Below are positions 8,001 through 16,475 of a stretch of 32,921 nt of DNA, piece by piece. Within the stretch, counting starts at the first letter, position 1. Each line of letters starts with the position of its first letter. The position numbers and the translations under genes are program-made. The notes below the pieces were generated by a model. That model saw nothing but the letters and a program-made list of their open reading frames with translations, did no database searches and was not told the DNA's origin. The stretch spans positions 1 through 32,921 of the forward strand of contig JAAZDD010000161.1 in assembly GCA_012512955.1 (NCBI GenBank). Reading direction: 5' to 3'. The stretch is from Clostridia bacterium (GTDB lineage: Bacteria; Bacillota; DULZ01).

Positions 8001-8729
8001 ATGCGGATTGATGTGCTGACAATTTTCCCCGAAATGTTTGATAGCCCCCTCAAGGCCAGTATTCTCAAAAGGGCTATAGAAAAAGGGATTTTGGAAGTTG
8101 GCCTGACCAATATCAGGGATTATGCTACCGATAAACACCGTCGGGTTGACGATTACCCTTTCGGCGGGGGGGCGGGAATGGTCATGAAGCCGGAACCCAT
8201 CTTCCGGGCTTGGTCCGCTGTGAAGGAAAAAGCGCCGGAAGGGGTGGTAAGCAGAACCATTCTGTTGTGTCCCCAGGGGAAAGTGTTTAGCCAGGAATTG
8301 GCCTGGAAATTATCGCAAGAGGAACACCTGATTCTGATCTGCGGTCATTATGAGGGCGTTGATGAAAGGGTTCGCCTTCGTTTAGTTGATGACTCCATCT
8401 CTATCGGGGACTACATTCTCACCGGCGGGGAATTAGGCGCTCTGGTGCTCATTGACGCCGTGACCAGGCTATTGCCGGGAGCGCTGGGAGATGAACAGTC
8501 TCCCCAAGAAGAAACTTTCAGCGATGGGTTGTTGGAATATCCTCAATATACAAGACCAAGAGAGTTTTGTGGAATGGAAGTTCCGGAGATTCTTTTGTCG
8601 GGGCACCACGCCAAAATTAAAGAATGGCGGCGGTTGCAGTCCTTGTTGCGGACGAAGGAACAGCGACCGGATTTACTCCGGAAAGCAGCCTTGTCCCCGG
8701 CAGAGAAGAAGTTATTAGAATTGGAATAG
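8001..8729 (+). CDS. trmD: tRNA (guanine-N1-)-methyltransferase TrmD
   Basis: TrmD methylates G37 next to the anticodon, using SAM, and prevents +1 frameshifting. At 242 aa it matches the family. It starts [13 protein letters not shown] at ATG 8001, with AGGAG at 7988-7992. SPOUT trefoil-knot elements are visible: [24 protein letters not shown] and [11 protein letters not shown]. The frame is open upstream to 7920, but that extension lies inside rimM and lacks a binding site. It sits in the rimM-trmD-rplS triad and is followed by rplS after 28 bp. Confidence 0.97.
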   Translation: MRIDVLTIFPEMFDSPLKASILKRAIEKGILEVGLTNIRDYATDKHRRVDDYPFGGGAGMVMKPEPIFRAWSAVKEKAPEGVVSRTILLCPQGKVFSQELAWKLSQEEHLILICGHYEGVDERVRLRLVDDSISIGDYILTGGELGALVLIDAVTRLLPGALGDEQSPQEETFSDGLLEYPQYTRPREFCGMEVPEILLSGHHAKIKEWRRLQSLLRTKEQRPDLLRKAALSPAEKKLLELE

Positions 8730-8757
8730 ATGATCCTGTGGAAAGGGGGTTACTGGC

Positions 8758-9102
8758 ATGGATATTGTCCAGGCTATTGGTCAAGAGCAGATGAAAAAAG
8801 ATATTCCCGATTTTAAACCTGGGGATACAGTGAATGTCCACGTTAAAGTTGTTGAGGGTAATAGGGAAAGGATTCAAATGTTTCAGGGCGTAGTCATTCG
8901 TCGCCGGGGCAAGGGATTACAGGAAACATTTACTGTCCGCCGGATGTCTTACGGTGTGGGCGTAGAAAGAACTTTTCCCGTTCATTCGCCCCGGATCGAT
9001 AAAATAGAAGTCAAGCGTAAAGGTAAAGTCAGAAGAGCAAAACTGTACTACCTGCGTGAACGGGTTGGAAAGTCCGCCAGAATTAAAGAGAAAAACCTGT
9101 AA
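8758..9102 (+). CDS. rplS: 50S ribosomal protein L19
   Basis: L19 sits at the 30S-50S interface and contributes to bridge contacts. The 114-aa product has the family core [32 protein letters not shown] and [26 protein letters not shown] lies about 8 nt before ATG at 8758. It is the last gene of the ylxM-to-rplS operon, because a hairpin terminator begins 6 bp after its stop codon. Confidence 0.98.
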   Translation: MDIVQAIGQEQMKKDIPDFKPGDTVNVHVKVVEGNRERIQMFQGVVIRRRGKGLQETFTVRRMSYGVGVERTFPVHSPRIDKIEVKRKGKVRRAKLYYLRERVGKSARIKEKNL

Positions 9103-9108
9103 CAATTG

Positions 9109-9140
9109 AAAAGGGACTGCTTAGTCAGTCCGCTTTTCTT
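9109..9140 (+). terminator. Rho-independent terminator after rplS
   Basis: AAAAG-GGACTG (9109-9119) pairs with CAGTCC-g-CTTTT (9126-9137) around the loop CTTAGT, with one bulged G. The run CTTTTCTT forms the U-tract. It closes the ribosomal operon. Confidence 0.8.
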
Positions 9141-9166
9141 AGTTAAAAATAGGGCGGAGGTTTCCT

Positions 9167-9685
9167 ATGGTTAAAAAGAAATCAGCTATTTGGGAATGGA
9201 TCGAAACCATTGGCATCGCATTAATCTTGGCCCTGGTAATCAGGACCTTCTTGATCCAGCCTTTTTATATTCCCTCCGGTTCCATGGAACCAACCCTGGG
9301 TATAGGGGACAAAATCATCGTCAATAAGCTGGGAAGTTATTTTAAAGAGCCGGAGCGGGGGCAGGTCATCGTTTTCAAGTATCCCCTGGATCCTTCTCAG
9401 GACTTTGTAAAAAGGGTGATCGGAATGCCGGGGGAAACAATCGAGATTAAAGACAGTACCGTTTATATCAACGGAGAACCCTTGGAGGAAGAGTACTTGC
9501 CGGAGGATCTTGTTTACGGGGATTTCGGACCTGTTACTGTCCCTGAAAATGCTTATTTTATGCTGGGAGATAACCGGAATAACAGCCAGGACAGCAGGGT
9601 CTGGGGGCCCGTGCCAGAGGACCTGATTATTGGGCAGGCAAAAATCATCTTCTGGCCTTTGGATCGTATCAGTGTCATTAGGTAG
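9167..9685 (+). CDS. lepB: Signal peptidase I
   Basis: This membrane-bound serine protease removes signal peptides from exported proteins. The 172-aa size is the Gram-positive SipS class. One N-terminal transmembrane helix (about residues 12-30) is followed by PSGSMEPTL with catalytic Ser39, the general base Lys82 in DFVKRVIGMPGE, and the box GDNRNNSQDSR. ATG at 9167 is preceded by GGCGGAGG. It lies between the rplS terminator and rbgA, 8 bp upstream of the latter, and likely forms a transcription unit with it. The link with upstream SRP genes is thematic, since both serve export. Confidence 0.97.
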   Translation: MVKKKSAIWEWIETIGIALILALVIRTFLIQPFYIPSGSMEPTLGIGDKIIVNKLGSYFKEPERGQVIVFKYPLDPSQDFVKRVIGMPGETIEIKDSTVYINGEPLEEEYLPEDLVYGDFGPVTVPENAYFMLGDNRNNSQDSRVWGPVPEDLIIGQAKIIFWPLDRISVIR

Positions 9686-9693
9686 GTGAACCT

Positions 9694-10545
9694 ATGGACA
9701 TCCAGTGGTATCCCGGACACATGGCCAAAGCCAAACGCTTGTTAAGAGAACAACTGAAATTGGTGGATGTAGTCTTGGAAATCCGCGATGCAAGGATACC
9801 GGACAGTTCCGGCAATCCTGACCTGGAAAAATTGCTGGGAACCAGGAAACGTTTAATTGTGTTGAATAAGGCAGATTTAGCCGACGACCAAAGCAGCCGG
9901 GAGTGGATAGAATATTTTGCCGCCCAGGACATCAGGGCCGTTGCCGTTTCTGCCCGGCCCAATCAAGTTAGACATTTGCCGGGGTTATTCGGGGAGTTGG
10001 CTGAAGACAGGGAGCGATACCGCCGGGAAAAAGGGCTGGGAGGCCGCCCTCTAAGGGCCATGGTTGTAGGCATTCCTAACGTGGGCAAATCGTCCCTGAT
10101 CAACAGTGTGATCAGGAGAAGCAGTGCCAAAACAGGAGACAAACCGGGAGTTACCAGGGGTAACCAGTGGGTACGGGTAAAGCCAGGGCTGGACTTTTTG
10201 GATACTCCGGGATTATTATGGCCTAAGTTTTCTTCGCCGGAGACGGGCTTTTTTCTGGCAGTGACCGGAGCCATTAAGCAGGAGGTTTATGATCCCGTGG
10301 AGGTGGCTTGCCGGTTTATCGTCCTGCTGACCCAAAAGTGGCCCGGACTGCTGACCCAAACATATGAAGTGCCGGAACAGGAGGAAAGCCATCTCATTTT
10401 GACAGGTATAGGTCAAAAGTGGGGCTTTCTCAGGACAGGCGGAGCAGTAGATGTAGAGAAAGCGGCAGTGAGATTGCTGCAGGATTACCGGAAGGGAAAA
10501 TTGGGCCGGTTGACCTTGGAAAAACCGCCACCGCCAATAGATTAG
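9694..10545 (+). CDS. rbgA: Ribosome biogenesis GTPase RbgA (YlqF)
   Basis: RbgA is a circularly permuted GTPase needed for late 50S assembly. The permuted order is visible in the 283-aa protein: G4 NKAD at 58-61, then the G1 P-loop GIPNVGKS at 126-133, KPGVTRGNQ (G2 region) and DTPG at 170-173 (G3). The N-terminal WYPGHMAKAKR motif is typical of the YlqF group. The ATG at 9694 lies 8 bp after lepB, with GTAGGTGA as binding site. The position rplS-lepB-rbgA-rnhB matches other Firmicutes. Confidence 0.97.
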   Translation: MDIQWYPGHMAKAKRLLREQLKLVDVVLEIRDARIPDSSGNPDLEKLLGTRKRLIVLNKADLADDQSSREWIEYFAAQDIRAVAVSARPNQVRHLPGLFGELAEDRERYRREKGLGGRPLRAMVVGIPNVGKSSLINSVIRRSSAKTGDKPGVTRGNQWVRVKPGLDFLDTPGLLWPKFSSPETGFFLAVTGAIKQEVYDPVEVACRFIVLLTQKWPGLLTQTYEVPEQEESHLILTGIGQKWGFLRTGGAVDVEKAAVRLLQDYRKGKLGRLTLEKPPPPID

Positions 10546-10549
10546 GAAA

Positions 10550-10578
10550 GGGGATAAAGGCTTCTGTCTTTATTCCCC
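10550..10578 (+). other. Hairpin after rbgA without a U-tract
   Basis: GGGGATAAAG (10550-10559) pairs with CTTTATTCCCC (10568-10578) with one extra T in the second arm. No T-run follows (GGTAGTAAAT), so it may protect an mRNA 3' end rather than terminate. It starts 5 bp after the rbgA stop. Confidence 0.4.
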
Positions 10579-10640
10579 GGTAGTAAATGCAAAGGTTCCA
10601 TTTCCTTCCGGATCAACAGCATTTTCAGGAATGGCGAAAT

Positions 10641-10655
10641 TATTTTTTGAAAATT
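10641..10655. promoter_or_regulatory. CodY-box-like sequence upstream of rnhB
   Basis: TATTTTTTGAAAATT matches the published CodY consensus AATTTTCWGAAAATT at 13 of 15 positions. It contains TTGAAA (10647-10652), a possible -35 with a weak -10 CAAAAT (10670-10675) at 17 bp spacing. A codY gene is encoded in the same window at 31384. Binding is inferred; AT-rich intergenic DNA can mimic the motif. Confidence 0.4.
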
Positions 10656-10693
10656 GTGCCAATGTTTAACAAAATTTCAAGGGGCGATGTCCG

Positions 10694-11464
10694 GTGGCTT
10701 TTCCGGGAACGGTTAAAGATTTAGAAAGAATGATCAATAGTAATACCACCATAGATGACGAATTGATGAGAATACTGGCTGCTGATCAGCGGGCCGGTAT
10801 CCAAAAGCTTTACCGGGTGCTGCTGGCCAGAAAAAGAGCTGATGAGGCTGAAAAGGAAAGGCTGAATAAACTTTTTGTCTGGGAGCGGCAACTGGGCAGT
10901 CCGGAAGCGGTGGTGGCCGGGGTGGATGAAGCGGGTAGGGGACCATTGGCCGGTCCGGTGGCAGCGGCAGCAGTGATCCTGGAACCGGGTACTTTCCTGC
11001 CCGGCCTGGACGATTCTAAACGAAAGTCTCCCAAAGAACGGGATTTTCTCGCCGCTTTGCTCAAAGAGAGGTGTAGAGCCTGGTCTGTCGGGTGGGCTAC
11101 CGTGGAGGAAATTGACAGTAGGAATATCCTCCAAGCCAGTTTTCTGGCCATGAAGCGGGCCCTGATGGACCTGCCTGTCCAGGTAGATTATGTTTTGGTA
11201 GACGGAACGGAAATTGCCGGGTTGACATTACCTCAAAAAGCCCTGGTCAAGGGAGACCGGGTATCGGCTTCCATAGCTGCTGCGTCCATCTTGGCCAAGG
11301 TAGCCAGAGACCGGTTGATGGAAGAAATGCATGAGCTTTATCCTCAATATGGTTTTAACCGGCATAAAGGATATCCCACCAGGGAACATTTTGCTGCTTT
11401 GGCTAAATACGGGCCGTGTCCCATCCACCGCCAATCCTTTAAAGGGGTGGGTGAAGGAAAATGA
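10694..11464 (+). CDS. rnhB: Ribonuclease HII
   Basis: RNase HII cleaves RNA in RNA/DNA hybrids, including single misincorporated ribonucleotides. The 256-aa protein has the N-terminal extension typical of Firmicutes RnhB, then VAGVDEAGRGPLAGPV with catalytic Asp78 and Glu79, the conserved LDDSKR segment, and a third acidic site in VDYVLVDGTE. The terminal HKGYPTREHFAALAKYGPCP block is characteristic. The start is GTG at 10694, with AAGGGGCG at 10679-10686 as binding site; a nearby ATG at 10687 is out of frame. It follows rbgA by 148 bp of non-coding DNA. The next gene is nuoA, not yraN as in many relatives. Confidence 0.96.
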   Translation: MAFPGTVKDLERMINSNTTIDDELMRILAADQRAGIQKLYRVLLARKRADEAEKERLNKLFVWERQLGSPEAVVAGVDEAGRGPLAGPVAAAAVILEPGTFLPGLDDSKRKSPKERDFLAALLKERCRAWSVGWATVEEIDSRNILQASFLAMKRALMDLPVQVDYVLVDGTEIAGLTLPQKALVKGDRVSASIAAASILAKVARDRLMEEMHELYPQYGFNRHKGYPTREHFAALAKYGPCPIHRQSFKGVGEGK

Positions 11465-11661
11465 ATTATTACATATTATTAACGTTTTTATTGCAAAAAA
11501 GTTTAGAGCTTGAGGCAGGTAATCAAGGCCCAATGTAGAATAGCTATTATGGCTGTGGGTGCCACTCACATGCTAATATCGACGGTTCACCCCTTAAAAT
11601 CTTTTGTTGCCCCTGGTGATTGTGATAGCAATAGAAATTTTTTAGAAAGGAGGGAAATTGG
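11465..11661 (+). other. Intergenic region upstream of the nuo operon
   Basis: This 197-bp gap separates rnhB from nuoA and should hold the nuo promoter. Candidate elements are weak: TTGAGG (11510-11515) with TAGAAT (11536-11541) has a long 20-bp spacer, and TAAAAT (11595-11600) lacks a good -35. A small GTGGGT/ACTCAC stem lies at 11556-11570. No open reading frame with a binding site was seen. The only firm element is AAAGGAGGG at 11646-11654, the ribosome binding site of nuoA. Confidence 0.4.
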
Positions 11662-12015
11662 TTGGAACAGTATTTGGCTTTAGGTGTCTTCCTGGTGGTT
11701 GCTTTGGTGTTTGGGATTATCGTTTTGTTAGTAGCCGGTTTGGTGCGGCCCAAGAAGCCTTCGCCGGAAAAGCTGAGTACTTATGAATGTGGTCTGGAGA
11801 CCCAGGGACCCACATGGGTGCAGTTTAAAATCAGCTACTTCATGTACGCTTTGGTCTTTCTCATTTTCGATGTGGAAACTATTTTCCTGTACCCGTGGGC
11901 AGTTGAGTTTCAACAATTTGGGATCTTAGCTTTTGTGGAAATGATCATCTTTATCGGCATTTTAGTTATCGGTTTATGGTACGCTTGGAAGGAAGGAGCA
12001 TTGGAATGGTTGTAA
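11662..12015 (+). CDS. nuoA: NADH-quinone oxidoreductase subunit A
   Basis: NuoA is a small membrane subunit of respiratory complex I near the quinone entry site. The 117-aa protein has three hydrophobic segments and the family block [18 protein letters not shown], followed by [15 protein letters not shown]. The start is TTG at 11662, with AAAGGAGGG 7 nt upstream. Its last codons overlap the nuoB start by 10 bp, which points to coupled translation. It is the first gene of an 11-gene operon. Confidence 0.96.
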   Translation: MEQYLALGVFLVVALVFGIIVLLVAGLVRPKKPSPEKLSTYECGLETQGPTWVQFKISYFMYALVFLIFDVETIFLYPWAVEFQQFGILAFVEMIIFIGILVIGLWYAWKEGALEWL

Positions 12016-12524
12016 ATGCGAATAACCAACAGACCTTAACTCCGGAAGAACAAGTCAGCAAGAATATCATCTTGGCTTCCATCGATCAGGTTTTGGATTA
12101 TGCCAGAGCCCATTCTTTTTGGCCGGTTACTTTCGGCTTGGCTTGTTGTGCCATCGAAATGATGGCCGCCGGTGGTGCAAGGTACGACATTGCCCGCTTT
12201 GGTTATGAGGTATTCCGTCCCTCCCCCCGCCAGGCTGATTTGATGATCGTGGCGGGAACGATTACAGAGAAAATGGCTCCTCTGGTGAAAAGAGTTTACG
12301 ATCAGATGCCTGAACCGAAATATGTGATGGCCATGGGAAGCTGTGCCATTAGCGGAGGGCCGTTTGTAGACTCCTATCATGTGGTGCCGGGAGCGGATCA
12401 GTTTTTGCCTGTGGATGTGTATGTTCCCGGGTGTCCTCCCCGTCCGGAGGCCTTAATCCATGGTTTGATAACTTTAAGGGAGAAAGTCAAAAACCCGAAA
12501 GTGGTGATGAGGAAACATGGATAA
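12006..12524 (+). CDS. nuoB: NADH-quinone oxidoreductase subunit B
   Basis: NuoB carries the terminal [4Fe-4S] cluster N2 that passes electrons to quinone. The 172-aa product shows all four ligands: tandem Cys47-Cys48 in GLACCAIEM, Cys113 in MGSCAISGG and Cys143 in [11 protein letters not shown] chose ATG at 12006 because AAGGAG (11993-11998) lies 7 nt upstream; extending to 11976 would go deeper into nuoA. It overlaps nuoA by 10 bp and nuoC by 8 bp. The intact N2 site means the quinone-reducing core is expected to be functional. Confidence 0.97.
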   Translation: MVVNANNQQTLTPEEQVSKNIILASIDQVLDYARAHSFWPVTFGLACCAIEMMAAGGARYDIARFGYEVFRPSPRQADLMIVAGTITEKMAPLVKRVYDQMPEPKYVMAMGSCAISGGPFVDSYHVVPGADQFLPVDVYVPGCPPRPEALIHGLITLREKVKNPKVVMRKHG

Positions 12525-12975
12525 GCAAATTCCCCTTGATGAGGTAATTGCCGGATTACAAGACAAATATCCCGAACAGTTGGCGGTTGTGGAGGGGTCT
12601 CTCCAGCCTGCTGTCAGAGTGAAAACGGAAGTCTTTCTGAAAGTGATGCAGGATTTGAAGAATGAGTACGGACTGGATTTCCTGGCAGACTTGACCGCAG
12701 TTGATCTGGGGGATGAGGGTTTTAGAGGAATTACCCATGTGATGTCTTGGCGGCCTTACCGGATGCTAAGAGTGGAAGTGGATACGCCTAGAAACCAGCC
12801 TCGCATTCCTTCCCTGGTGGATTTGTGGCCTGCAGCCGATGTCCAGGAGAGAGAGGCTTATGATATGTTTGGCATAGTTTATGACGGTCACCCCAAATTA
12901 ACAAGAATTTTATTGTCTGATAATTTTGAAGGTTATCCCCTTCGGAAGGATTTCCAGGTTGCCTCTAAAAGGTAA
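12517..12975 (+). CDS. nuoC: NADH-quinone oxidoreductase subunit C
   Basis: NuoC is a peripheral-arm subunit of complex I, related to the 30-kDa mitochondrial subunit. The 152-aa protein ends with the signature [18 protein letters not shown] and the [17 protein letters not shown] block. It is a separate gene, not the NuoCD fusion of enterobacteria. ATG at 12517 lies inside the end of nuoB (8-bp overlap). The next gene, nuoD, is 26 bp downstream. Confidence 0.96.
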   Translation: MDKQIPLDEVIAGLQDKYPEQLAVVEGSLQPAVRVKTEVFLKVMQDLKNEYGLDFLADLTAVDLGDEGFRGITHVMSWRPYRMLRVEVDTPRNQPRIPSLVDLWPAADVQEREAYDMFGIVYDGHPKLTRILLSDNFEGYPLRKDFQVASKR

Positions 12976-13001
12976 GAGACAGGCATAAAGGAGGTGTGAG
13001 G

Positions 13002-14120
13002 ATGTCTTTAGCAGAAGACAAATTTCTACGCACAGAAGAACTGACTTTGAATTTGGGTCCCCAGCACCCCAGTACCCACGGTGTTTACAGGGCCATTTTG
13101 ACTTTAGACGGTGAATATGTCAAAGGAATGGAAAACGTGATCGGTTACCTTCACCGGGGGATGGAGAAGTTAGCCGAGGCCCGGACCTATACCCAGTTTA
13201 TCCCCTATCCGGATCGCCTGGATTACGCCTCCGGTATGCTGAATGAGCTGGGTTATGTGCAAGCGGTGGAAAAGCTGATGGGTGTAGAGGTTCCGGAAAG
13301 AGCTGAATACATCCGGATCATCATGGCGGAGCTGCAAAGAATGGCCAGCCATATGGTGATGCTGGGAAGCTATGCGTTGGATTTGGGCGGCTATACGCCC
13401 TGGATGTATTTTTTCCGGGACCGGGAAAAAATCCTGGATTTATTTGAAATGGTTTCGGGAGGCAGAATGACCTTAAATTATATGCGCATCGGCGGTGTGG
13501 CCGATGACCTTCCCCCTGAGTTTCTGCCCCGGTTAAAGCAGTTTATGGCTGAGATGCCGGCTTCCTTTGAAGAATATGACAATATCGTGACCGGTAACGA
13601 AATTTTTATCGCCAGGACCAAAGGTGTAGGAGTATTTAAAGCTGATCAAGCCCTTGCTTACGGAGTGACCGGTCCCAATTTAAGGGCCGCCGGGGTGGAT
13701 TATGACCTGAGAAAAGCAGCGCCTTACGGCATTTATGACCGTTTTGAATTCGATATACCTGTTTTTGAAAACGGTGATTGTTTTGACCGGTTTGTGATTA
13801 GGATCGAGGAAATGAAACAATCATTACGAATTATCGAGCAGGCGATTGCCGCTTTGCCCGACGGGCCGGTAAAAGCAAAGGTACCGAGAGTGATTAAACC
13901 GCCGCAAGGAGAGGTCTACCATCAGATTGAGGGTTCCAAGGGTTGTTTGGGCTATTATGTGGTCAGTGACGGAAGCAATAAGCCCTACCGCCTTCATATC
14001 CATGGGCCGTCTTTTATCAATGTAGGAGCATTGCCGGAAATGTGTATGGATTTAGTCCTGCAGGATGTAATCGCCACAATTGCCTCAATCGATTTTATTC
14101 TCGGTGAAGTGGATCGTTAA
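13002..14120 (+). CDS. nuoD: NADH-quinone oxidoreductase subunit D
   Basis: NuoD forms the quinone pocket with NuoB and derives from the large subunit of [NiFe] hydrogenases. The 372-aa protein has [12 protein letters not shown] with the quinone-site histidine, [11 protein letters not shown], and [12 protein letters not shown] with the expected Tyr. The hydrogenase-type Ni-binding cysteines are absent, as is normal for complex I. ATG at 13002 follows AAGGAGGTG (12988-12996); the in-frame GTG at 12996 lies within that binding site and is rejected. It ends 26 bp before nuoH. Confidence 0.97.
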   Translation: MSLAEDKFLRTEELTLNLGPQHPSTHGVYRAILTLDGEYVKGMENVIGYLHRGMEKLAEARTYTQFIPYPDRLDYASGMLNELGYVQAVEKLMGVEVPERAEYIRIIMAELQRMASHMVMLGSYALDLGGYTPWMYFFRDREKILDLFEMVSGGRMTLNYMRIGGVADDLPPEFLPRLKQFMAEMPASFEEYDNIVTGNEIFIARTKGVGVFKADQALAYGVTGPNLRAAGVDYDLRKAAPYGIYDRFEFDIPVFENGDCFDRFVIRIEEMKQSLRIIEQAIAALPDGPVKAKVPRVIKPPQGEVYHQIEGSKGCLGYYVVSDGSNKPYRLHIHGPSFINVGALPEMCMDLVLQDVIATIASIDFILGEVDR

Positions 14121-14146
14121 GAAAAACTAGTGTAGGGGAGAGGACT

Positions 14147-15193
14147 ATGGAAAATCTGTTTGTCAATATCTCCGGTGCACTTCGAGGGTGGTTTGCCGGC
14201 ATAGGGTTGCCGCCGATGGCAGTAGAGGCTGTGATGGCTTTGGTTTATCTGGTAGCAATTCTGGCCTTTGTTTTGCTGAACGTAGTCTACCTGGTGTACC
14301 TGGAACGGAAAATCTCAGCCTATATGCAGCAGCGGCTGGGTCCCAACCGGGTCGGCCCTCGAGGTTTATTCCAGACATTATTAGACGTGTTGAAGTTATT
14401 TGGAAAAGAGGATATTATTCCCAATGCGGCTGATCGTTGGGTATTCAGACTGGCGGCTATTTTAGTGATGGTGCCGGCCATTATGGCTTTTGCCGTAGTT
14501 CCCTTCGGTCAAGGGATGATCGCCGTTGATCTCAATATCGGTATTTTTTATTTTGTTGCTGTGTCCTCCACGGCTACCATCGCTTTCTTGATGGCAGGCT
14601 GGGGCTCCAATAACAAATGGGCTTTGCTGGGCGGTATGCGGACCGTGGCCCAGATGGTGAGCTATGAGTTGCCCATGGTCTTGTCACTGCTTGGTGTGGT
14701 GATGCTTGCCGGCTCGCTGAATATGTCGGATATTATGGCTGCCCAGAAAACCGTCTGGTTCGTTGTTTTGCAGCCGGTAGCTTTTCTGATTTACCTGGTG
14801 GCTTCCACCGCCGAATTGAATAGGCAACCTTTTGACTTGCCTGAAGGGGAACAGGAATTGACGGCCGGTCCCTTTACTGAGTACAGTGGTATGCGTTATG
14901 CCCTTTTCTTTCTGGCGGAGTATACCAACATGATTGCCGTCTCTGCCATTGCTGCGACTCTCTTTCTGGGAGGACCCCAGGGACCCTGGTTGCCTTCCTG
15001 GCTGTGGTTTGTAATTAAGGTTTATGTAATGATTTTGATTTACATGTGGTTCCGGTGGACCTTCCCCAGAATCAGAATTGACCATTTAATGGCTTTTAAC
15101 TGGAAGTTCTTAGTACCCCTCTCTTTGGCCAATGTTTTAATTACGGGAATTGGCTTGGAAATCTACAAGTGGTATCAGGTCATAAGGTGGTGA
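14147..15193 (+). CDS. nuoH: NADH-quinone oxidoreductase subunit H
   Basis: NuoH is the membrane subunit that connects the peripheral arm to the proton-pumping arm and lines the quinone channel. The 348-aa polytopic protein has about eight hydrophobic segments. Signatures are [30 protein letters not shown] and [19 protein letters not shown], where the charged cytoplasmic loop next to the quinone site is well conserved. ATG at 14147 is preceded by GGGGAGAGG. The nuoI start follows 4 bp after its stop. Confidence 0.97.
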   Translation: MENLFVNISGALRGWFAGIGLPPMAVEAVMALVYLVAILAFVLLNVVYLVYLERKISAYMQQRLGPNRVGPRGLFQTLLDVLKLFGKEDIIPNAADRWVFRLAAILVMVPAIMAFAVVPFGQGMIAVDLNIGIFYFVAVSSTATIAFLMAGWGSNNKWALLGGMRTVAQMVSYELPMVLSLLGVVMLAGSLNMSDIMAAQKTVWFVVLQPVAFLIYLVASTAELNRQPFDLPEGEQELTAGPFTEYSGMRYALFFLAEYTNMIAVSAIAATLFLGGPQGPWLPSWLWFVIKVYVMILIYMWFRWTFPRIRIDHLMAFNWKFLVPLSLANVLITGIGLEIYKWYQVIRW

Positions 15194-15197
15194 TATT

Positions 15198-15602
15198 GTG
15201 TTAGGAGTAGGATTGGTTAAAGGGTTACGAGTTACTGCCGCCAATTTATTTGGCAAAGCCATTACGGAGCAATACCCGGAACGGAAGCCTAACCTGCCTC
15301 CCCGTTCCCATGGCAGTTTTCGCTTTGAACCTGAAAAGTGCAATGCCTGCGGTGTTTGCAGTAATTCTTGTCCAAACAATGTCATCACTGTCTCTTCTGA
15401 ACGTGATGAGAATAAAAAGCGTTACCTGACCGGTTATCAGATGGATTTGGGTTTATGTCTTTTTTGCGGGCTCTGCGTTGAAAGTTGTCCCAGTGATGCT
15501 TTGCATGTAGATAACAATTTTGAGTTGAGTGCTTATGTGCGAAAGGACACGGTGCATGTCCTATATGAAGGGGAACCAAAAAAACAGGCAGTTAACGAAT
15601 AA
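15198..15602 (+). CDS. nuoI: NADH-quinone oxidoreductase subunit I (2x[4Fe-4S])
   Basis: NuoI is an 8Fe ferredoxin-like subunit with clusters N6a and N6b, relaying electrons to N2. The 134-aa protein has two complete CxxCxxCxxxCP motifs at Cys48/51/54/58 and Cys87/90/93/97. The start is GTG at 15198, with a modest binding site (GGTGGTGA) inside the nuoH end. Because nuoE, nuoF and nuoG are missing from the operon, NuoI is the most upstream iron-sulfur subunit encoded here and a likely docking point for an external donor such as ferredoxin. That donor role is inferred from other 11-subunit complexes. Confidence 0.96.
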   Translation: MLGVGLVKGLRVTAANLFGKAITEQYPERKPNLPPRSHGSFRFEPEKCNACGVCSNSCPNNVITVSSERDENKKRYLTGYQMDLGLCLFCGLCVESCPSDALHVDNNFELSAYVRKDTVHVLYEGEPKKQAVNE

Positions 15603-15638
15603 TTCTTGATAGGGCTTAAGAAACGGGGTGATTATGCT

Positions 15639-16133
15639 ATGGTGTCACCGTTAGTATTTTGGATTGTAGCCGGAGTAACAATTCTGGCTGCTTTGGCTGT
15701 GGTAAATCTGACTAATTTGATTCATAGTGCCTTGTGGCTGGTGGTAGCCTTCATCGGTGTTGCCATAACCTATCTGATTCTGGAGGCCGAATTTTTGGCT
15801 GCCGTCCAAGTCATCGTTTATGCGGGTGCCATTGCCATCTTAATTGTATTCGGTGTGATGCTGACTAGACGCGGTGATATTCGGGAAAGCAATTTGTTCA
15901 ATAATTACCGGATCTTCGGTGGATTGGTGAGTTTGGGTCTGCTGGCCACCATTGTCACTATGGTAACCAAAACCCAGTGGGCCATTAGCGGGGCAGTTGT
16001 TCCCGCCAACCAGGTAGGCTTGTTGGCCCAAAATTTGTTAGGACAGTTTGTGGTTCCTTTCGAAATTGCGGCCGTCCTGCTGCTGGTGGCTTTAGTCGGA
16101 GCAATTATTATTGCGAAAGAGGTGAGGGATTGA
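15639..16133 (+). CDS. nuoJ: NADH-quinone oxidoreductase subunit J
   Basis: NuoJ is a membrane subunit of the proton-pumping arm. The protein is 164 aa from ATG at 15639, which has GGGGTG at 15625-15630 as binding site, 8 nt away. A TTG at 15606 in the same frame would add 11 polar residues (MIGLKKRGDYA) ahead of the first membrane helix and is less likely. Five hydrophobic segments are visible, and [20 protein letters not shown] is the family signature. It ends 1 bp before the nuoK start. Confidence 0.94.
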   Translation: MVSPLVFWIVAGVTILAALAVVNLTNLIHSALWLVVAFIGVAITYLILEAEFLAAVQVIVYAGAIAILIVFGVMLTRRGDIRESNLFNNYRIFGGLVSLGLLATIVTMVTKTQWAISGAVVPANQVGLLAQNLLGQFVVPFEIAAVLLLVALVGAIIIAKEVRD

Positions 16134-16134
16134 C

Positions 16135-16443
16135 ATGATAACCCTTAATCATTACCTCATCCTTGCTGCTATCCTGTTTTGTATCGGTTTTTACGGTGCC
16201 ATTGCCAAGAAAAATGCCGTTGCAGTTTTGATGGGAATTGAATTGATGCTGAATTCTGTAAATATTAATTTGGTTGCTTTCAACCGTTTTCTTAGTCCGG
16301 GGGAAATGACAGGTCAGATTTTTGCCATCATGGTTATTGTGGTTGCAGCGGCAGAGGTGGCAGTGGGATTGGCACTGGTCCTGAACATTTATCGCCAGCG
16401 GCTGACTACTGATGTAAATGACCTTGATTGGCTGAAGTGGTAG
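16135..16443 (+). CDS. nuoK: NADH-quinone oxidoreductase subunit K
   Basis: NuoK is a small three-helix membrane subunit with conserved glutamates in the proton path. The 102-aa protein has [16 protein letters not shown], including the helix-2 Glu, and [15 protein letters not shown] with the helix-3 Glu. ATG at 16135 lies 1 bp after nuoJ, with GAGGTGAGGG as binding site inside nuoJ. The family usually measures about 100 aa. Confidence 0.97.
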   Translation: MITLNHYLILAAILFCIGFYGAIAKKNAVAVLMGIELMLNSVNINLVAFNRFLSPGEMTGQIFAIMVIVVAAAEVAVGLALVLNIYRQRLTTDVNDLDWLKW

Positions 16444-16475
16444 ATTGGGATTAAAAGGTAGGTGAAAAGAAACCC

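Noticed and set aside
8491-8718. 75-codon plus-strand frame
   Set aside because: It lies inside trmD in another frame. The cysteine- and arginine-rich product has no family resemblance.
11621-11654. Second CodY-box candidate upstream of nuoA (AATTTTTTAGAAAGG)
   Set aside because: It has five mismatches to the consensus in its best register and overlaps the nuoA binding site; AT-richness explains it.
13002-14120. Energy-converting hydrogenase large subunit instead of NuoD
   Set aside because: The N-terminal and C-terminal CxxC nickel ligands are missing, and the neighbours are a full set of complex I genes.
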